A stretch of 64,000 nt of DNA, taken from NCBI GenBank assembly GCA_040220415.1, contig JAVJUV010000050.1:1-64000 (forward strand), written 5' to 3'. Below, one piece after another: positions 8,801 to 16,120 of the stretch (position 1 is its first letter; every line of letters begins with the position of its first letter). Origin of the DNA: JAVJUV01 sp040220415. Lineage in GTDB: Bacteria; Pseudomonadota; Alphaproteobacteria; Rhodobacterales; Rhodobacteraceae. The notes under the pieces were generated by a model. It was given only the letters and a program-made list of their open reading frames with translations. It was not told the origin of the DNA and did no database searches. Made by a program: the position numbers and the translations under genes.

Positions 8801-8977
8801 TTGCGGGACGTGGCCCCCAAACCGCGTACCTGTGTCCCGGTGACCGGGGGAAATCCCCCGTCCGTCACGGCCAATGGATTGCACCGGCCCGCGAAGGCGG
8901 CGCCGCCACCTCACTGACGCCGGGATTCCCCGGCCTCACCCGCTGCCGCGCGGTCCGGGCCTTTTTCATGCCCGCAA
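8801..8977 (+). ncRNA. ssrS: Rod-like structured RNA, candidate 6S RNA
   Basis: The region folds into one long rod by pairing of its two halves. Nested perfect helices are 8801-8807 with 8971-8977 (TTGCGGG/CCCGCAA), 8812-8816 with 8957-8961 (GGCCC/GGGCC), 8822-8826 with 8949-8953 (CCGCG/CGCGG), then a large open bubble (8827-8843 against 8934-8948), then 8844-8849 with 8928-8933 (CCGGGG/CCCCGG), 8854-8857 with 8922-8925, and 8863-8867 with 8915-8919. A long rod of about 170-180 nt with a central bubble flanked by GC helices is the hallmark of 6S RNA, the RNA polymerase decoy. The T-run at 8962-8966 may mark the 3' end, in which case the outermost helix is not part of the RNA. No open frame fits the region. 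Family assignment is inference from fold, done by eye. Confidence 0.55.
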
Positions 8978-9017
8978 CCAAGAGGTTAACGGATCGTGAC
9001 CGGAAGTCGGAGCCGGC

Positions 9018-9061
9018 ACCGACAAAATACCGACAAAATACCGACGTGATACCGACGTTGT
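9018..9061. repeat. Four tandem 11-bp units
   Basis: The unit ACCGACAAAAT occurs twice exactly (9018-9028, 9029-9039), followed by ACCGACGTGAT (9040-9050) and ACCGACGTTGT (9051-9061). The ACCGAC core is invariant and repeats at 11 bp, about one helical turn, so a protein could bind all copies on one face. The array lies between the RNA candidate and the 3' end of sdaA, in an AT-richer patch, and its last unit runs into a DnaA box. The rest of 8978-9179 holds no gene. Confidence 0.7.
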
Positions 9062-9067
9062 GGATAA
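9059..9067 (-). promoter_or_regulatory. Perfect DnaA box
   Basis: TGTGGATAA on the plus strand is the exact complement of the high-affinity DnaA box TTATCCACA. A single perfect nonamer can occur by chance, but this one abuts the 11-bp tandem units in a non-coding AT-rich stretch. It is read as a possible DnaA binding site; no second box was found nearby. Confidence 0.4.
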
Positions 9068-9179
9068 CTCGATTTCCGATATGTATTCAGATACTTGCGC
9101 TTAAATTCCGGCGCTCGCCGTTGCGCAAGACACCATCACCCCCGCCCGCCCCCGCAACGATGCGTTAATACCACCGTAC

Positions 9180-10553
9180 TCAGCAGTTGGGCACGTTCAC
9201 GGCAAGGCCGCCCAACGCGGTTTCCTTGTACTTTTCGCTCATGTCCGCACCGGTCTGCCGCATCGTCTCGATGGCCGCATCCAGCGGCACGAAGTGCCTG
9301 CCGTCTCCGCGCATCGCCAGCGATGCCGCGCTGACCGCCTTGATCGCGCCCAGGCCGTTGCGTTCGATGCACGGCACCTGCACCAGCCCTTTGACAGGGT
9401 CGCATGTCATTCCAAGGTGATGTTCCAGCGCGATTTCGGCGGCATTCTCCACCTGTTCCGGTGTGCCGCCCAAAACGGCGGCCAACCCCGCCGCCGCCAT
9501 GGCGCTGGCGGATCCCACCTCGGCCTGACAGCCGCACTCGGCACCCGAGATCGAGGCGTTGAACTTCACCAGCCCGCCGATCGCGGCCGCCGTCAAAAGG
9601 AAATCTCCCAGCCGCTTCTCCGATGCGCCGGGCACATGGTCCAGCCAATAACGAATTGTCGCCGGCACCACGCCCGCTGCCCCGTTGGTCGGCGCGGTGA
9701 CCACCTGTCCGCCGGCGGCATTCTCTTCGTTCACCGCCATCGCATACACGCTGATCCAGTCATTGATCGTGTGCGGAGCGGTAAGGTTCATGCCGCGCTC
9801 GGCATCGAGCGCGCGCCTGATCGCCGCCGCCCGCCGCCGCACCTTCAGACCGCCGGGCAGGATACCGTCCTGTTCAAGACCCCGGTCCATGCAGTCCTTC
9901 ATGACCTGCCAAATCCGGGCGATGCCCCGGTCCAACTCGCCCGCGCTCATCCGGGAAAGTTCGTTTGCCCGTTTAAGATCGGCCACCGACTTGTCCGTTG
10001 CCGCGCACATCTCCAGCATCTCGGCGGCACTCTTGAACGGGAAGGGAACCGGCGTGCCCTCGTCGCCGTCCTTGCCAGCGGCCAGTTCGGCTTCGGTCAG
10101 AACGAAACCGCCCCCCACCGAATAGAAGGTTTCCTGGACCGTCACATCGCCTTCGGCATCGGTCGCCATCATGATCAAGCCGTTGCTGTGGCCGGCCAGC
10201 GGCGGGCCATAGTCGAAGATCAGATCCGCGTCCGGGTCGAAGGCAAGCGTCCCAAGCCCTTCCGGTGAAACGGTTTTCGTCTTTCGGATCAGTGCAAGCG
10301 CCTCGTCTGCCTTGTCCGCGTCATAGCTTTCCGGAACAAACCCCGCCAGCCCCAGGATCACCGCGCGATCCGTGGCATGACCGACGCCGGTGAATGCAAG
10401 CGACCCGTGCACCGAGGCTCTCAACCCGGCAACACGGAATGGCGACGTGCGCAATCTGTCCAGAAACCGTGCCGCCGCCACCATCGGCCCCATCGTGTGC
10501 GACGACGACGGGCCGACGCCCACCTTGAACATGTCGAAGACGCTTAGAAACAT
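9180..10553 (-). CDS. sdaA: L-serine dehydratase (iron-sulfur, single chain)
   Basis: 457 aa from ATG 10553 (MFLSVFDMFKVGVGPSSSHTMGPM), the classic start of the family; an in-frame extension to 10637 has no family support. Converts L-serine to pyruvate and ammonia using a [4Fe-4S] cluster. The beta domain is N-terminal and the alpha domain C-terminal in one chain. Cluster-type cysteines are visible in ECGCQAE, TCDPVKGLVQVPCIERN and the C-terminal NVPNC; the last Cys is the tail that enters the active site in this type. It is a lone gene, divergent from a small unknown gene at 10719. Confidence 0.95.
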   Translation of the reverse strand: MFLSVFDMFKVGVGPSSSHTMGPMVAAARFLDRLRTSPFRVAGLRASVHGSLAFTGVGHATDRAVILGLAGFVPESYDADKADEALALIRKTKTVSPEGLGTLAFDPDADLIFDYGPPLAGHSNGLIMMATDAEGDVTVQETFYSVGGGFVLTEAELAAGKDGDEGTPVPFPFKSAAEMLEMCAATDKSVADLKRANELSRMSAGELDRGIARIWQVMKDCMDRGLEQDGILPGGLKVRRRAAAIRRALDAERGMNLTAPHTINDWISVYAMAVNEENAAGGQVVTAPTNGAAGVVPATIRYWLDHVPGASEKRLGDFLLTAAAIGGLVKFNASISGAECGCQAEVGSASAMAAAGLAAVLGGTPEQVENAAEIALEHHLGMTCDPVKGLVQVPCIERNGLGAIKAVSAASLAMRGDGRHFVPLDAAIETMRQTGADMSEKYKETALGGLAVNVPNC

Positions 10554-10718
10554 GATGCTGTCCGTTCTGCTGGTTTGGACGTTGATGCCCTGTTTATCGA
10601 TGCTCCGTAAGTTGGGAAACGGCGCATGGCGGCGCATTTTCGCCCTTGTTCTGTCGTTCTTCGGCCCATCGCGGTGTCTACTGATCGCGCAGAGAAGACA
10701 GAAAGCGGGGTTCGAGCA

Positions 10719-10982
10719 ATGTCACTTCTTGAAGACGTGGCGGATGGCATAGCCAAAAGAGCCGCGGAACTCTACGTGAAAACCGGAAACGACGCACTCG
10801 AAAGACGTGTTGCGGACGAGATCGGCGCATCGTCACCCACCCTGCAGGAGGCGTTTCTGACCGCGATGCGGATCCGAAAGGCCGAGGCGCGCGGGCACGC
10901 TCTTCTGGACAAGTTCGAACGTGGCGAAGCCATCCCCAAAGCCGGCATTTCGTCTCAGCCGCAGGATGACGGCGGCCACTAG
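10719..10982 (+). CDS. Small unknown helical protein
   Basis: 87 aa from ATG 10719 (MSLLEDVADGIAKRAAELY); a longer frame from 10626 overlaps the sdaA upstream region and has an unlikely Arg-rich N-terminus. The protein is mostly charged amphipathic helix (RVADEIGASSPTLQEAFLTAMRIRKAEARG) with a short polar tail. No Cys, signal or membrane segment. It converges on the DUF2065 gene with 10 bases between the stops. I do not recognise the family. Confidence 0.6.
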   Translation: MSLLEDVADGIAKRAAELYVKTGNDALERRVADEIGASSPTLQEAFLTAMRIRKAEARGHALLDKFERGEAIPKAGISSQPQDDGGH

Positions 10983-10992
10983 GCCGCCCGGG

Positions 10993-11181
10993 TCAGAACG
11001 CTCTCGCCAGCCAGACCAGAAGCACGCCGACGGCCACGGCCCCAAGGCCGATGGTTCGCCGTGTCTCGATCGGCATCTCGGCGATGATCTTTACCAGTTC
11101 TTCCAGACGTGAAGGGGCCAGTGCGAACACCAGCCCCTCGAAGACAAGCACAAGGCCAAGGCCCAGAAGGATCAGTTCCAA
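10993..11181 (-). CDS. DUF2065 small inner-membrane protein
   Basis: 62 aa from a TTG at 11181 directly behind the hflC stop; 60-65 aa is the usual size. Two hydrophobic segments flank a short polar loop: ELILLGLGLVLVFEGLVFAL and GLGAVAVGVLLVWLARAF, with the family-like APSRLEELVKIIAEMP between. DUF2065 genes often follow hflKC in alphaproteobacteria, usually before a degP-type protease gene, which is missing here. The non-ATG start is inferred from spacing and family length; an upstream frame to 11274 overlaps hflC and is unlikely. Confidence 0.8.
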   Translation of the reverse strand: MELILLGLGLVLVFEGLVFALAPSRLEELVKIIAEMPIETRRTIGLGAVAVGVLLVWLARAF

Positions 11182-11194
11182 CGTCGCCGACCCG

Positions 11195-12103
11195 TCAGTT
11201 TCCGGTTGCCGGCGCCTGCGACGATCCCGCACCGCCCAAGAATTCGAAGAACTCGCTATCCGGCGTGATGACAAGCGTCGAATTCGAGCCTTTCAGTGCG
11301 TTCTCGTAGGCAGACAGGGACCGGTAGAACCTGAAGAAATCCTCGTCTCGCCCATAGGCATCGGCGAAGATCGCGTTGCGCTGGGCATCGGCTTCACCGC
11401 GGGCGATCTCGGACTCGCGGCGCGCGTCCGATACCAGTTCCACCACGGTCCGGTCCGCCTGGGCCTGAATGCGCAGGGCGGCTTCCTCACCGCGGGCTCG
11501 CTCGTCCGTCGCTTCGCGTTCGCGCTCGGCGCGCATCCGGTCGAAGGTGGCGGCGAGGTTCTGCTCGGGCAGGTTGGTCTGCTTCAGCCGTACGTCCACG
11601 ACATCCAGTCCGATCGCTTCGGCCTTGGCATCGGCGTTGGCGCGAATCCGGTTCATCAGAGCCGCACGCTCGGCCGACAGGATCGTGTTCGATGTCACGC
11701 CTTCCGAACCCAGAACGGTCCGGATTTCGGCGTTCAGGATGCTGGCAAGCCGGTCCTCGGCCGCGGCGACGCCGCCGGCACCGACGGCCTGGCGAAACTG
11801 GACGATTTCTTCGTCGGTATCCCCGATCCGATAACGCGCGAAAGCGTCGACCACCAGACGGCGGTCGTCCGACGGCGTGATTTCGATCGTTTGCGTGTCC
11901 AGTGACAGGATACGTCCGTCATAGCGGACGACTTCCTGGATGAAGGGGATCTTGAAGCCAAGTCCGGGTTCGGTCTTGACCTGCTTGATCTGACCGAACT
12001 GCAGCACCAGCGCCTTTTCCCGCTCGTCGACGATGAAGATCGACGAAAGGGCGGTGACGATGGCGACAACTAGGACGGCCAATGCGATTGCACCACGACC
12101 CAT
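11195..12103 (-). CDS. hflC: HflC, FtsH-modulating SPFH protein
   Basis: 302 aa. An N-terminal membrane anchor (about residues 4-22) precedes a periplasmic SPFH/band-7 domain with EREKALVLQFGQIKQV and PGLGFKIPFIQEV near 28-58, then a charged coiled-coil (EREREATDERARGEEAALRIQAQAD) and the ADAQRNAIF/DEDFFRFYRSLSAYE region. With HflK it forms the large cage around the FtsH protease. It starts one base after the hflK stop. Confidence 0.95.
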   Translation of the reverse strand: MGRGAIALAVLVVAIVTALSSIFIVDEREKALVLQFGQIKQVKTEPGLGFKIPFIQEVVRYDGRILSLDTQTIEITPSDDRRLVVDAFARYRIGDTDEEIVQFRQAVGAGGVAAAEDRLASILNAEIRTVLGSEGVTSNTILSAERAALMNRIRANADAKAEAIGLDVVDVRLKQTNLPEQNLAATFDRMRAEREREATDERARGEEAALRIQAQADRTVVELVSDARRESEIARGEADAQRNAIFADAYGRDEDFFRFYRSLSAYENALKGSNSTLVITPDSEFFEFLGGAGSSQAPATGN

Positions 12104-12104
12104 A

Positions 12105-13262
12105 TCAGTTTCCTCCGCTCGGTGTGCCGCGACGCAGCTCGTTCAGCGGCAGATAGGGTACAACGCCCTGACCGCTTCCGCTGGCGTTCTCGTCAAGTAT
12201 GATCTTGTCGACGTCGCCCAGAACCTTCTCCATCGTCTCGATGTAAAGGCGTCGGCGGGTCACGTCGGGGGCTTGCAGATACTCGTCAAGCACCGCCGAG
12301 AAGCGGCTGGCCTCACCTTCAGCTTCGTTGACGACCTGAGCGCGATAGCCTTCGGCCTGTTCAAGGATCTGCGCAGCCTCACCGCGGGCACCTGCCAGCA
12401 CCCGGTTCGCATAGGCGTCGGCCTGCCGTTCAAGTCTGTCGCGTTCCTGCTCGGCTGCCTGAACGTCGCGGAAAGCGTCGATGACCTCGCGGGGCGGATC
12501 GGCCTTGTCAAGGTTGACACGCACGACGTTGATGCCGGCCTGGTAGCTGTCCAGCGTCGACTGGATCAGTTCCTGCGCCCGTTGGGCGGTAACGCCCCGG
12601 TCGCGGTTCAGAAGCGGCGCCAGTTCGCTGCCGGCCACGATCTCGCGCATGGCGGATTCCGACACGGCGCGCACCGTCTGGGGACCGTCGCGCAGGTTGA
12701 ACAGATAGTCGGCGGGATTGTTGATGTTCCAGACGACCTGGAAATCGATGTCGACGATATTTTCGTCCGTCGTCAGCATCAGTCCGTCACCGCCCGACGA
12801 TCCTGCACGCCCGGTTCCGATATCCTCGGATTGTTCGCGCGTGACCGGAACGACTTCATAGGTCACCAGCGGCCAGGGCGCGAAGTTCAGACCCGGCTGG
12901 CCGATCGAGCTGAACTCGCCCAGGAATAGTTCCACCGACTGTTCTTCCGGACGGACCGTGTAGAACGACGAGAAAGCCCACAGACCGACAAGCACCAGCG
13001 CGCCGATGCCCACCGTGCCGCGGGTCAGCCTTGGGCCGTCGCCACCGCCACCGCCGCCATTGGGGCCTTTCGGAGTGCCGGAACGTCCGCCCATCAGGAC
13101 TTTCAGCTGTTCCTGGCCCTTTTTCATGATTTCATCGATTTCGGGGATTTGCGGTCCGTCCTGTCCCGGACGTCGGCCGGGCCTGCGGTCGTCGTCGTTA
13201 CCGCCGCCGCCGCGGTTGCCGCCTCCGCCTCCGCCCCAGGGTCCGCCGTTGTTGCTGGCCAT
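12105..13262 (-). CDS. hflK: HflK, FtsH-modulating SPFH protein
   Basis: 385 aa. The cytoplasmic N-terminus is strikingly Gly/Asn/Asp/Arg-rich (runs such as GGGGGNRGGGGNDDDRRPGR in residues 9-30), as in other HflK proteins. A membrane segment lies near 84-104 (GIGALVLVGLWAFSSFYTV), then the SPFH domain (RPEEQSVELFLGEF, PGLNFAPWPLVTYEVVPV) and a coiled-coil rich in QERDRLERQADAYAN. Partner of HflC. It lies 74 bases after gor, far enough for its own promoter. Confidence 0.95.
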   Translation of the reverse strand: MASNNGGPWGGGGGGNRGGGGNDDDRRPGRRPGQDGPQIPEIDEIMKKGQEQLKVLMGGRSGTPKGPNGGGGGGDGPRLTRGTVGIGALVLVGLWAFSSFYTVRPEEQSVELFLGEFSSIGQPGLNFAPWPLVTYEVVPVTREQSEDIGTGRAGSSGGDGLMLTTDENIVDIDFQVVWNINNPADYLFNLRDGPQTVRAVSESAMREIVAGSELAPLLNRDRGVTAQRAQELIQSTLDSYQAGINVVRVNLDKADPPREVIDAFRDVQAAEQERDRLERQADAYANRVLAGARGEAAQILEQAEGYRAQVVNEAEGEASRFSAVLDEYLQAPDVTRRRLYIETMEKVLGDVDKIILDENASGSGQGVVPYLPLNELRRGTPSGGN

Positions 13263-13336
13263 TAAGGTCGTTTCCCTTCTCGTGGTCTCTACGTTTTTGG
13301 TCTTGCAAGGCTAACTGTAGCCTCCCGGCTGCTTTT

Positions 13337-14782
13337 TCAAGCCGTTCTGACCGGTGAATGCATCGTGACTAGTTCTTCGGACATGGTCGGATGTACGGCC
13401 ACCGTGCTGTCGAAATCCTCTTTCGTCAGTCCTGCCCTGACGGCAATTCCCACCATCTGGATCAACTCGCCTGCCTCTGGCGCGACGATGTGGCATCCCA
13501 GCACCTTGCGGGTGGCCTTGGATACAATAAGCTTCATCAGCACCCTGTCGGATCGTTCCGCAAAGGCCGACTTCATCGGGCGGAACGACGTGCAGTAGAC
13601 TTCGATCTCTTCGATTTCCCGCGCCTGTTCTTCGGTCAGCCCCACGGTTCCAAGCTCGGGTTGGGTGAAGACCGCCGAGGGAACGTAGGTATGGTCGACC
13701 GCCGTGGGATTGCCCTTGAAGACCGTTTCCGTGAACGCCATGCCCTCGCGGATCGCAACCGGCGTCAACTGGATACGGTCGGTCACGTCTCCGATGGCAT
13801 AGATATTGTCCACGGCCGTTTTCGAGTAGTCGTCGACTTCGATTGCGCCGCGACGATTGATGCCGACGCCCAGTTGTTCCAGCCCCAGTCCGTGACTGTT
13901 CGGCGCGCGCCCCGTCGCGAAGAAGACATAGTCGAACACCCGCTCGGACCCGTTCGTCGCCTTGACCCAGACCGTATCGCCGGGCGCGCCTGTGTGCCCG
14001 GCCTCGTGCTCGGGGTCGATGCCCAGTTCTTCTACCGGCACCCGTATTCCCGCACCCGCGGCACGCTCGAACTCGGGCGCCATTTCGACGATGTTCGTGC
14101 CAAGGTGCAGATCGATCCCTCTCTCGCGCATCATCTCGGCGACCAGGCCGCGGGCCTCTTCGTCGAAGCCGCGCAGAATCTGCGCGCCGCGATAGTATTG
14201 GGTGACCTCAACCCCAAGCCCATTCAGGATGCAGGCGAATTCGCAGGCGATATAGCCGCCGCCGACGATCAGGATCGACTTCGGCAGTCGTTCCAGGTTG
14301 AAGATATCGTTCGAGACGATACCGAGATGCGCGTTGGGCATGTCCGGTCGTACCGGATGACCGCCGGTCGCGATCAGGATGGTCTCGGCGGTCACCGTTC
14401 GCCCGTCCGCCAGGCGCACGGTATGAGCGTCGTCCAGGCTGGCGCGAACGTCGAAGATGGAGATATCCGAAGCTTCGAGCAGTCGGCGGTAGACGCCCTC
14501 GAGCCGGTCGAGTTCTGCATTCAGGTTTGCGTGAAAGCCCGGCCAGTCGAACGCGCCCAGGTTCATGTCCCAGCCGTAGTCGCGGGCAAGCGACGCCTGT
14601 TCGCGGAACTCAGAGGCAAAAACCATCAGCTTCTTCGGAACGCAGCCCCTTATGACGCAGGTGCCGCCCATTCGGCTTTCTTCGGCCAGCCCTACCTTGG
14701 CGCCGGTGGCAGCAGCCGTCCGAGCCGCACGCACGCCACCCGAACCGCCACCAATCACGAAAAGATCGAAGTCATGAGCCAT
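13337..14782 (-). CDS. gor: Glutathione-disulfide reductase
   Basis: 481 aa FAD-dependent dithiol oxidoreductase. FAD-binding IGGGSGGVRAARTAA at the N-terminus, redox-active disulfide C42-VIRG-C47, the NAD(P) Rossmann motif ILIVGGGYIACEFA (about 168-181), second FAD motif NIYAIGDVTDRIQLTPVA, and the catalytic C-terminal HPTMSEE. CVIRGC rather than CVNVGC is typical of alphaproteobacterial Gor proteins. An insertion near 250-285 (EELGIDPEHEAGHTGAPGD) lengthens the central domain. It follows rpiA by six bases, so the two are one operon linking pentose-phosphate NADPH supply and thiol reduction. Confidence 0.93.
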   Translation of the reverse strand: MAHDFDLFVIGGGSGGVRAARTAAATGAKVGLAEESRMGGTCVIRGCVPKKLMVFASEFREQASLARDYGWDMNLGAFDWPGFHANLNAELDRLEGVYRRLLEASDISIFDVRASLDDAHTVRLADGRTVTAETILIATGGHPVRPDMPNAHLGIVSNDIFNLERLPKSILIVGGGYIACEFACILNGLGVEVTQYYRGAQILRGFDEEARGLVAEMMRERGIDLHLGTNIVEMAPEFERAAGAGIRVPVEELGIDPEHEAGHTGAPGDTVWVKATNGSERVFDYVFFATGRAPNSHGLGLEQLGVGINRRGAIEVDDYSKTAVDNIYAIGDVTDRIQLTPVAIREGMAFTETVFKGNPTAVDHTYVPSAVFTQPELGTVGLTEEQAREIEEIEVYCTSFRPMKSAFAERSDRVLMKLIVSKATRKVLGCHIVAPEAGELIQMVGIAVRAGLTKEDFDSTVAVHPTMSEELVTMHSPVRTA

Positions 14783-14788
14783 TGGCGA

Positions 14789-15577
14789 TTATTCCGCAAT
14801 GTCCAGAAAAACGTTGTCGTCGCCGGCCATGTGGATGTGCGATTTTTCGACATCGCCGGAATTGATATCGCGGACTTCGACGCTGCCGTCGCCGTGCCCG
14901 GTGATGATCACGTCGCATATGTCGATGAACAGCCCGTTCTCGACAACACCCGGTACCTGGTTGAGGATCAGCGACAACTGCCGGGCATTTCCGATACGTC
15001 CCAGGTGAAGGTCGATGATGTGATTGCCTTCGTCGGTTACGAAGAGCGCGTCGTTCTTCATCCGGAACTCGCCGGTGTTGCCCATCACGTCCAGGCCTTC
15101 CAGCATCTCTTCCAACAGGCGTTTCGTGGTGTTCATGCCGAATCCGATGACCTCGACCGGCAGAGGGAACGCGCCCAGCGTTTCGACCTTCTTGGTCTTG
15201 TCGGCGATCACGATCATCCGGTCCGAAGCCGTCGCGACGATCTTTTCCTGCAGAAGTGCGCCGCCACCGCCCGTGATCAGGTTAAGTTCGCTGTCGTACT
15301 CGTCGGCGCCATCGATCGTCAGGTCCAGCCATCCGGCGTCGTCCAGCGTGGTGATCGGAATGCCCAACTCGGTTGCCAGGGTCGCCGTTGCGGCCGACGT
15401 CGGAACACCGGTGAATCTCAGGCCCTCGGACCTCACTCTCTCGGCCAGGCACTTGACCAGCCAGGCTGCGGTAGAGCCGGTCCCAAGGCCGACCTTCATG
15501 CCGTTCGTAACGAAAGAGGACGCCCTCTTCGCGGCGGCGAATTTTGCGGTATCGACGGGTGACAGGGGGTTGGTCAT
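14789..15577 (-). CDS. rpiA: Ribose-5-phosphate isomerase A
   Basis: 262 aa from ATG 15577 (MTNPLSPVDTAKFAAAKRA). Interconverts ribose-5-phosphate and ribulose-5-phosphate. Family motifs are GLGTGSTAAWLVKCL (phosphate binding, about 30-44), TIDGADEYD with the catalytic acids, GGGGALLQEKIVA and IADKTKKVETLG. The C-terminal ~30 residues (GDGSVEVRDINSG...HMAGDDNVFLDI) extend past the usual end of RpiA and look like an added tail. Upstream lies the oppositely oriented tRNA-Leu. Confidence 0.95.
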   Translation of the reverse strand: MTNPLSPVDTAKFAAAKRASSFVTNGMKVGLGTGSTAAWLVKCLAERVRSEGLRFTGVPTSAATATLATELGIPITTLDDAGWLDLTIDGADEYDSELNLITGGGGALLQEKIVATASDRMIVIADKTKKVETLGAFPLPVEVIGFGMNTTKRLLEEMLEGLDVMGNTGEFRMKNDALFVTDEGNHIIDLHLGRIGNARQLSLILNQVPGVVENGLFIDICDVIITGHGDGSVEVRDINSGDVEKSHIHMAGDDNVFLDIAE

Positions 15578-15694
15578 GGCATCTCTCAGGCAGCTGGCTT
15601 TGGCCTTATAGGAAGATTGATCGGGAAGGGCGAGGGGGTCAGACGAGATTCCACTCGCCACATGACCGCAGCTTTGTTAAAGACCGCGCCCAGT

Positions 15695-15779
15695 GCGGGT
15701 GTGGCGGAACTGGTAGACGCACCAGATTTAGGTTCTGGCGCCGCGAGGCGTGGGGGTTCGAGTCCCTTCACCCGCACCA
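15695..15779 (+). tRNA. tRNA-Leu (anticodon UAG)
   Basis: 85 nt including an encoded CCA. Acceptor stem GCGGGTG (15695-15701) pairs with CACCCGC (15769-15775), discriminator A. Anticodon stem CCAGA/TCTGG encloses the loop TTTAGGT with TAG at 15729-15731, so it reads CUN, mainly CUA. A long variable arm (about 15739-15751, CGCCGCGAGGCG) and the GGTTCGAGTCC T-loop region confirm a class II leucine tRNA. Confidence 0.98.
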
Positions 15780-16120
15780 ACATCGGGCTTCAGGCAGGAA
15801 AACCACGGGTCGGATACCGCGCAAGGGCGGGTGCCGAGCACCAGTCTCGCGCGTTGCCGGCGTGAAACAGACGATTCCCGGAGATTTTTCGGAGTGACGG
15901 CTTCAGGGCGCCGCCAGACTTCCCGAATTGCCGTCAGGGATGCAACGCCTGTGCCGTGGCGCGATTTCCAAGCGCCGGATTGCCCGCGTTCTGCGGCGCA
16001 GACCCCCTGGCTTAAGCGGCCCCGGTTTCGCCTTGCGCCTTCGCGCGCTCTTGCCTAGAAGGGCCGCTGATTTTCCGCCCACCCGGAATCCGTCCGGCCG
16101 GGCCATCGAAGAGGTAAGAT
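15780..16120. other. 341-bp gap between tRNA-Leu and tig with a candidate tig promoter
   Basis: No open frame here has coding character. A sigma-70-like promoter for tig is plausible at 16033-16038 (TTGCGC) and 16056-16061 (TAGAAG) with a 17-bp spacer, placing a start near 16068 and a ~55-nt leader. The ribosome site GAGGTAAG sits just before the tig ATG. No clear terminator hairpin with a T-run follows the tRNA. Confidence 0.4.

Noticed and set aside
8801..8977. Reading of the structured region behind nusB as signal-recognition-particle RNA or a cobalamin riboswitch
   Set aside because: The SRP core (GGTCAGGTCCGGAAGGAAGCAG) is not present, and no B12 box or downstream cobalamin gene follows. 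The rod with central bubble fits 6S better.
13391..15562. Open plus-strand frame of 723 codons over gor and rpiA
   Set aside because: It lies antisense to two clear genes with family motifs throughout and shows no family of its own. Long antisense frames are expected in GC-rich coding DNA.
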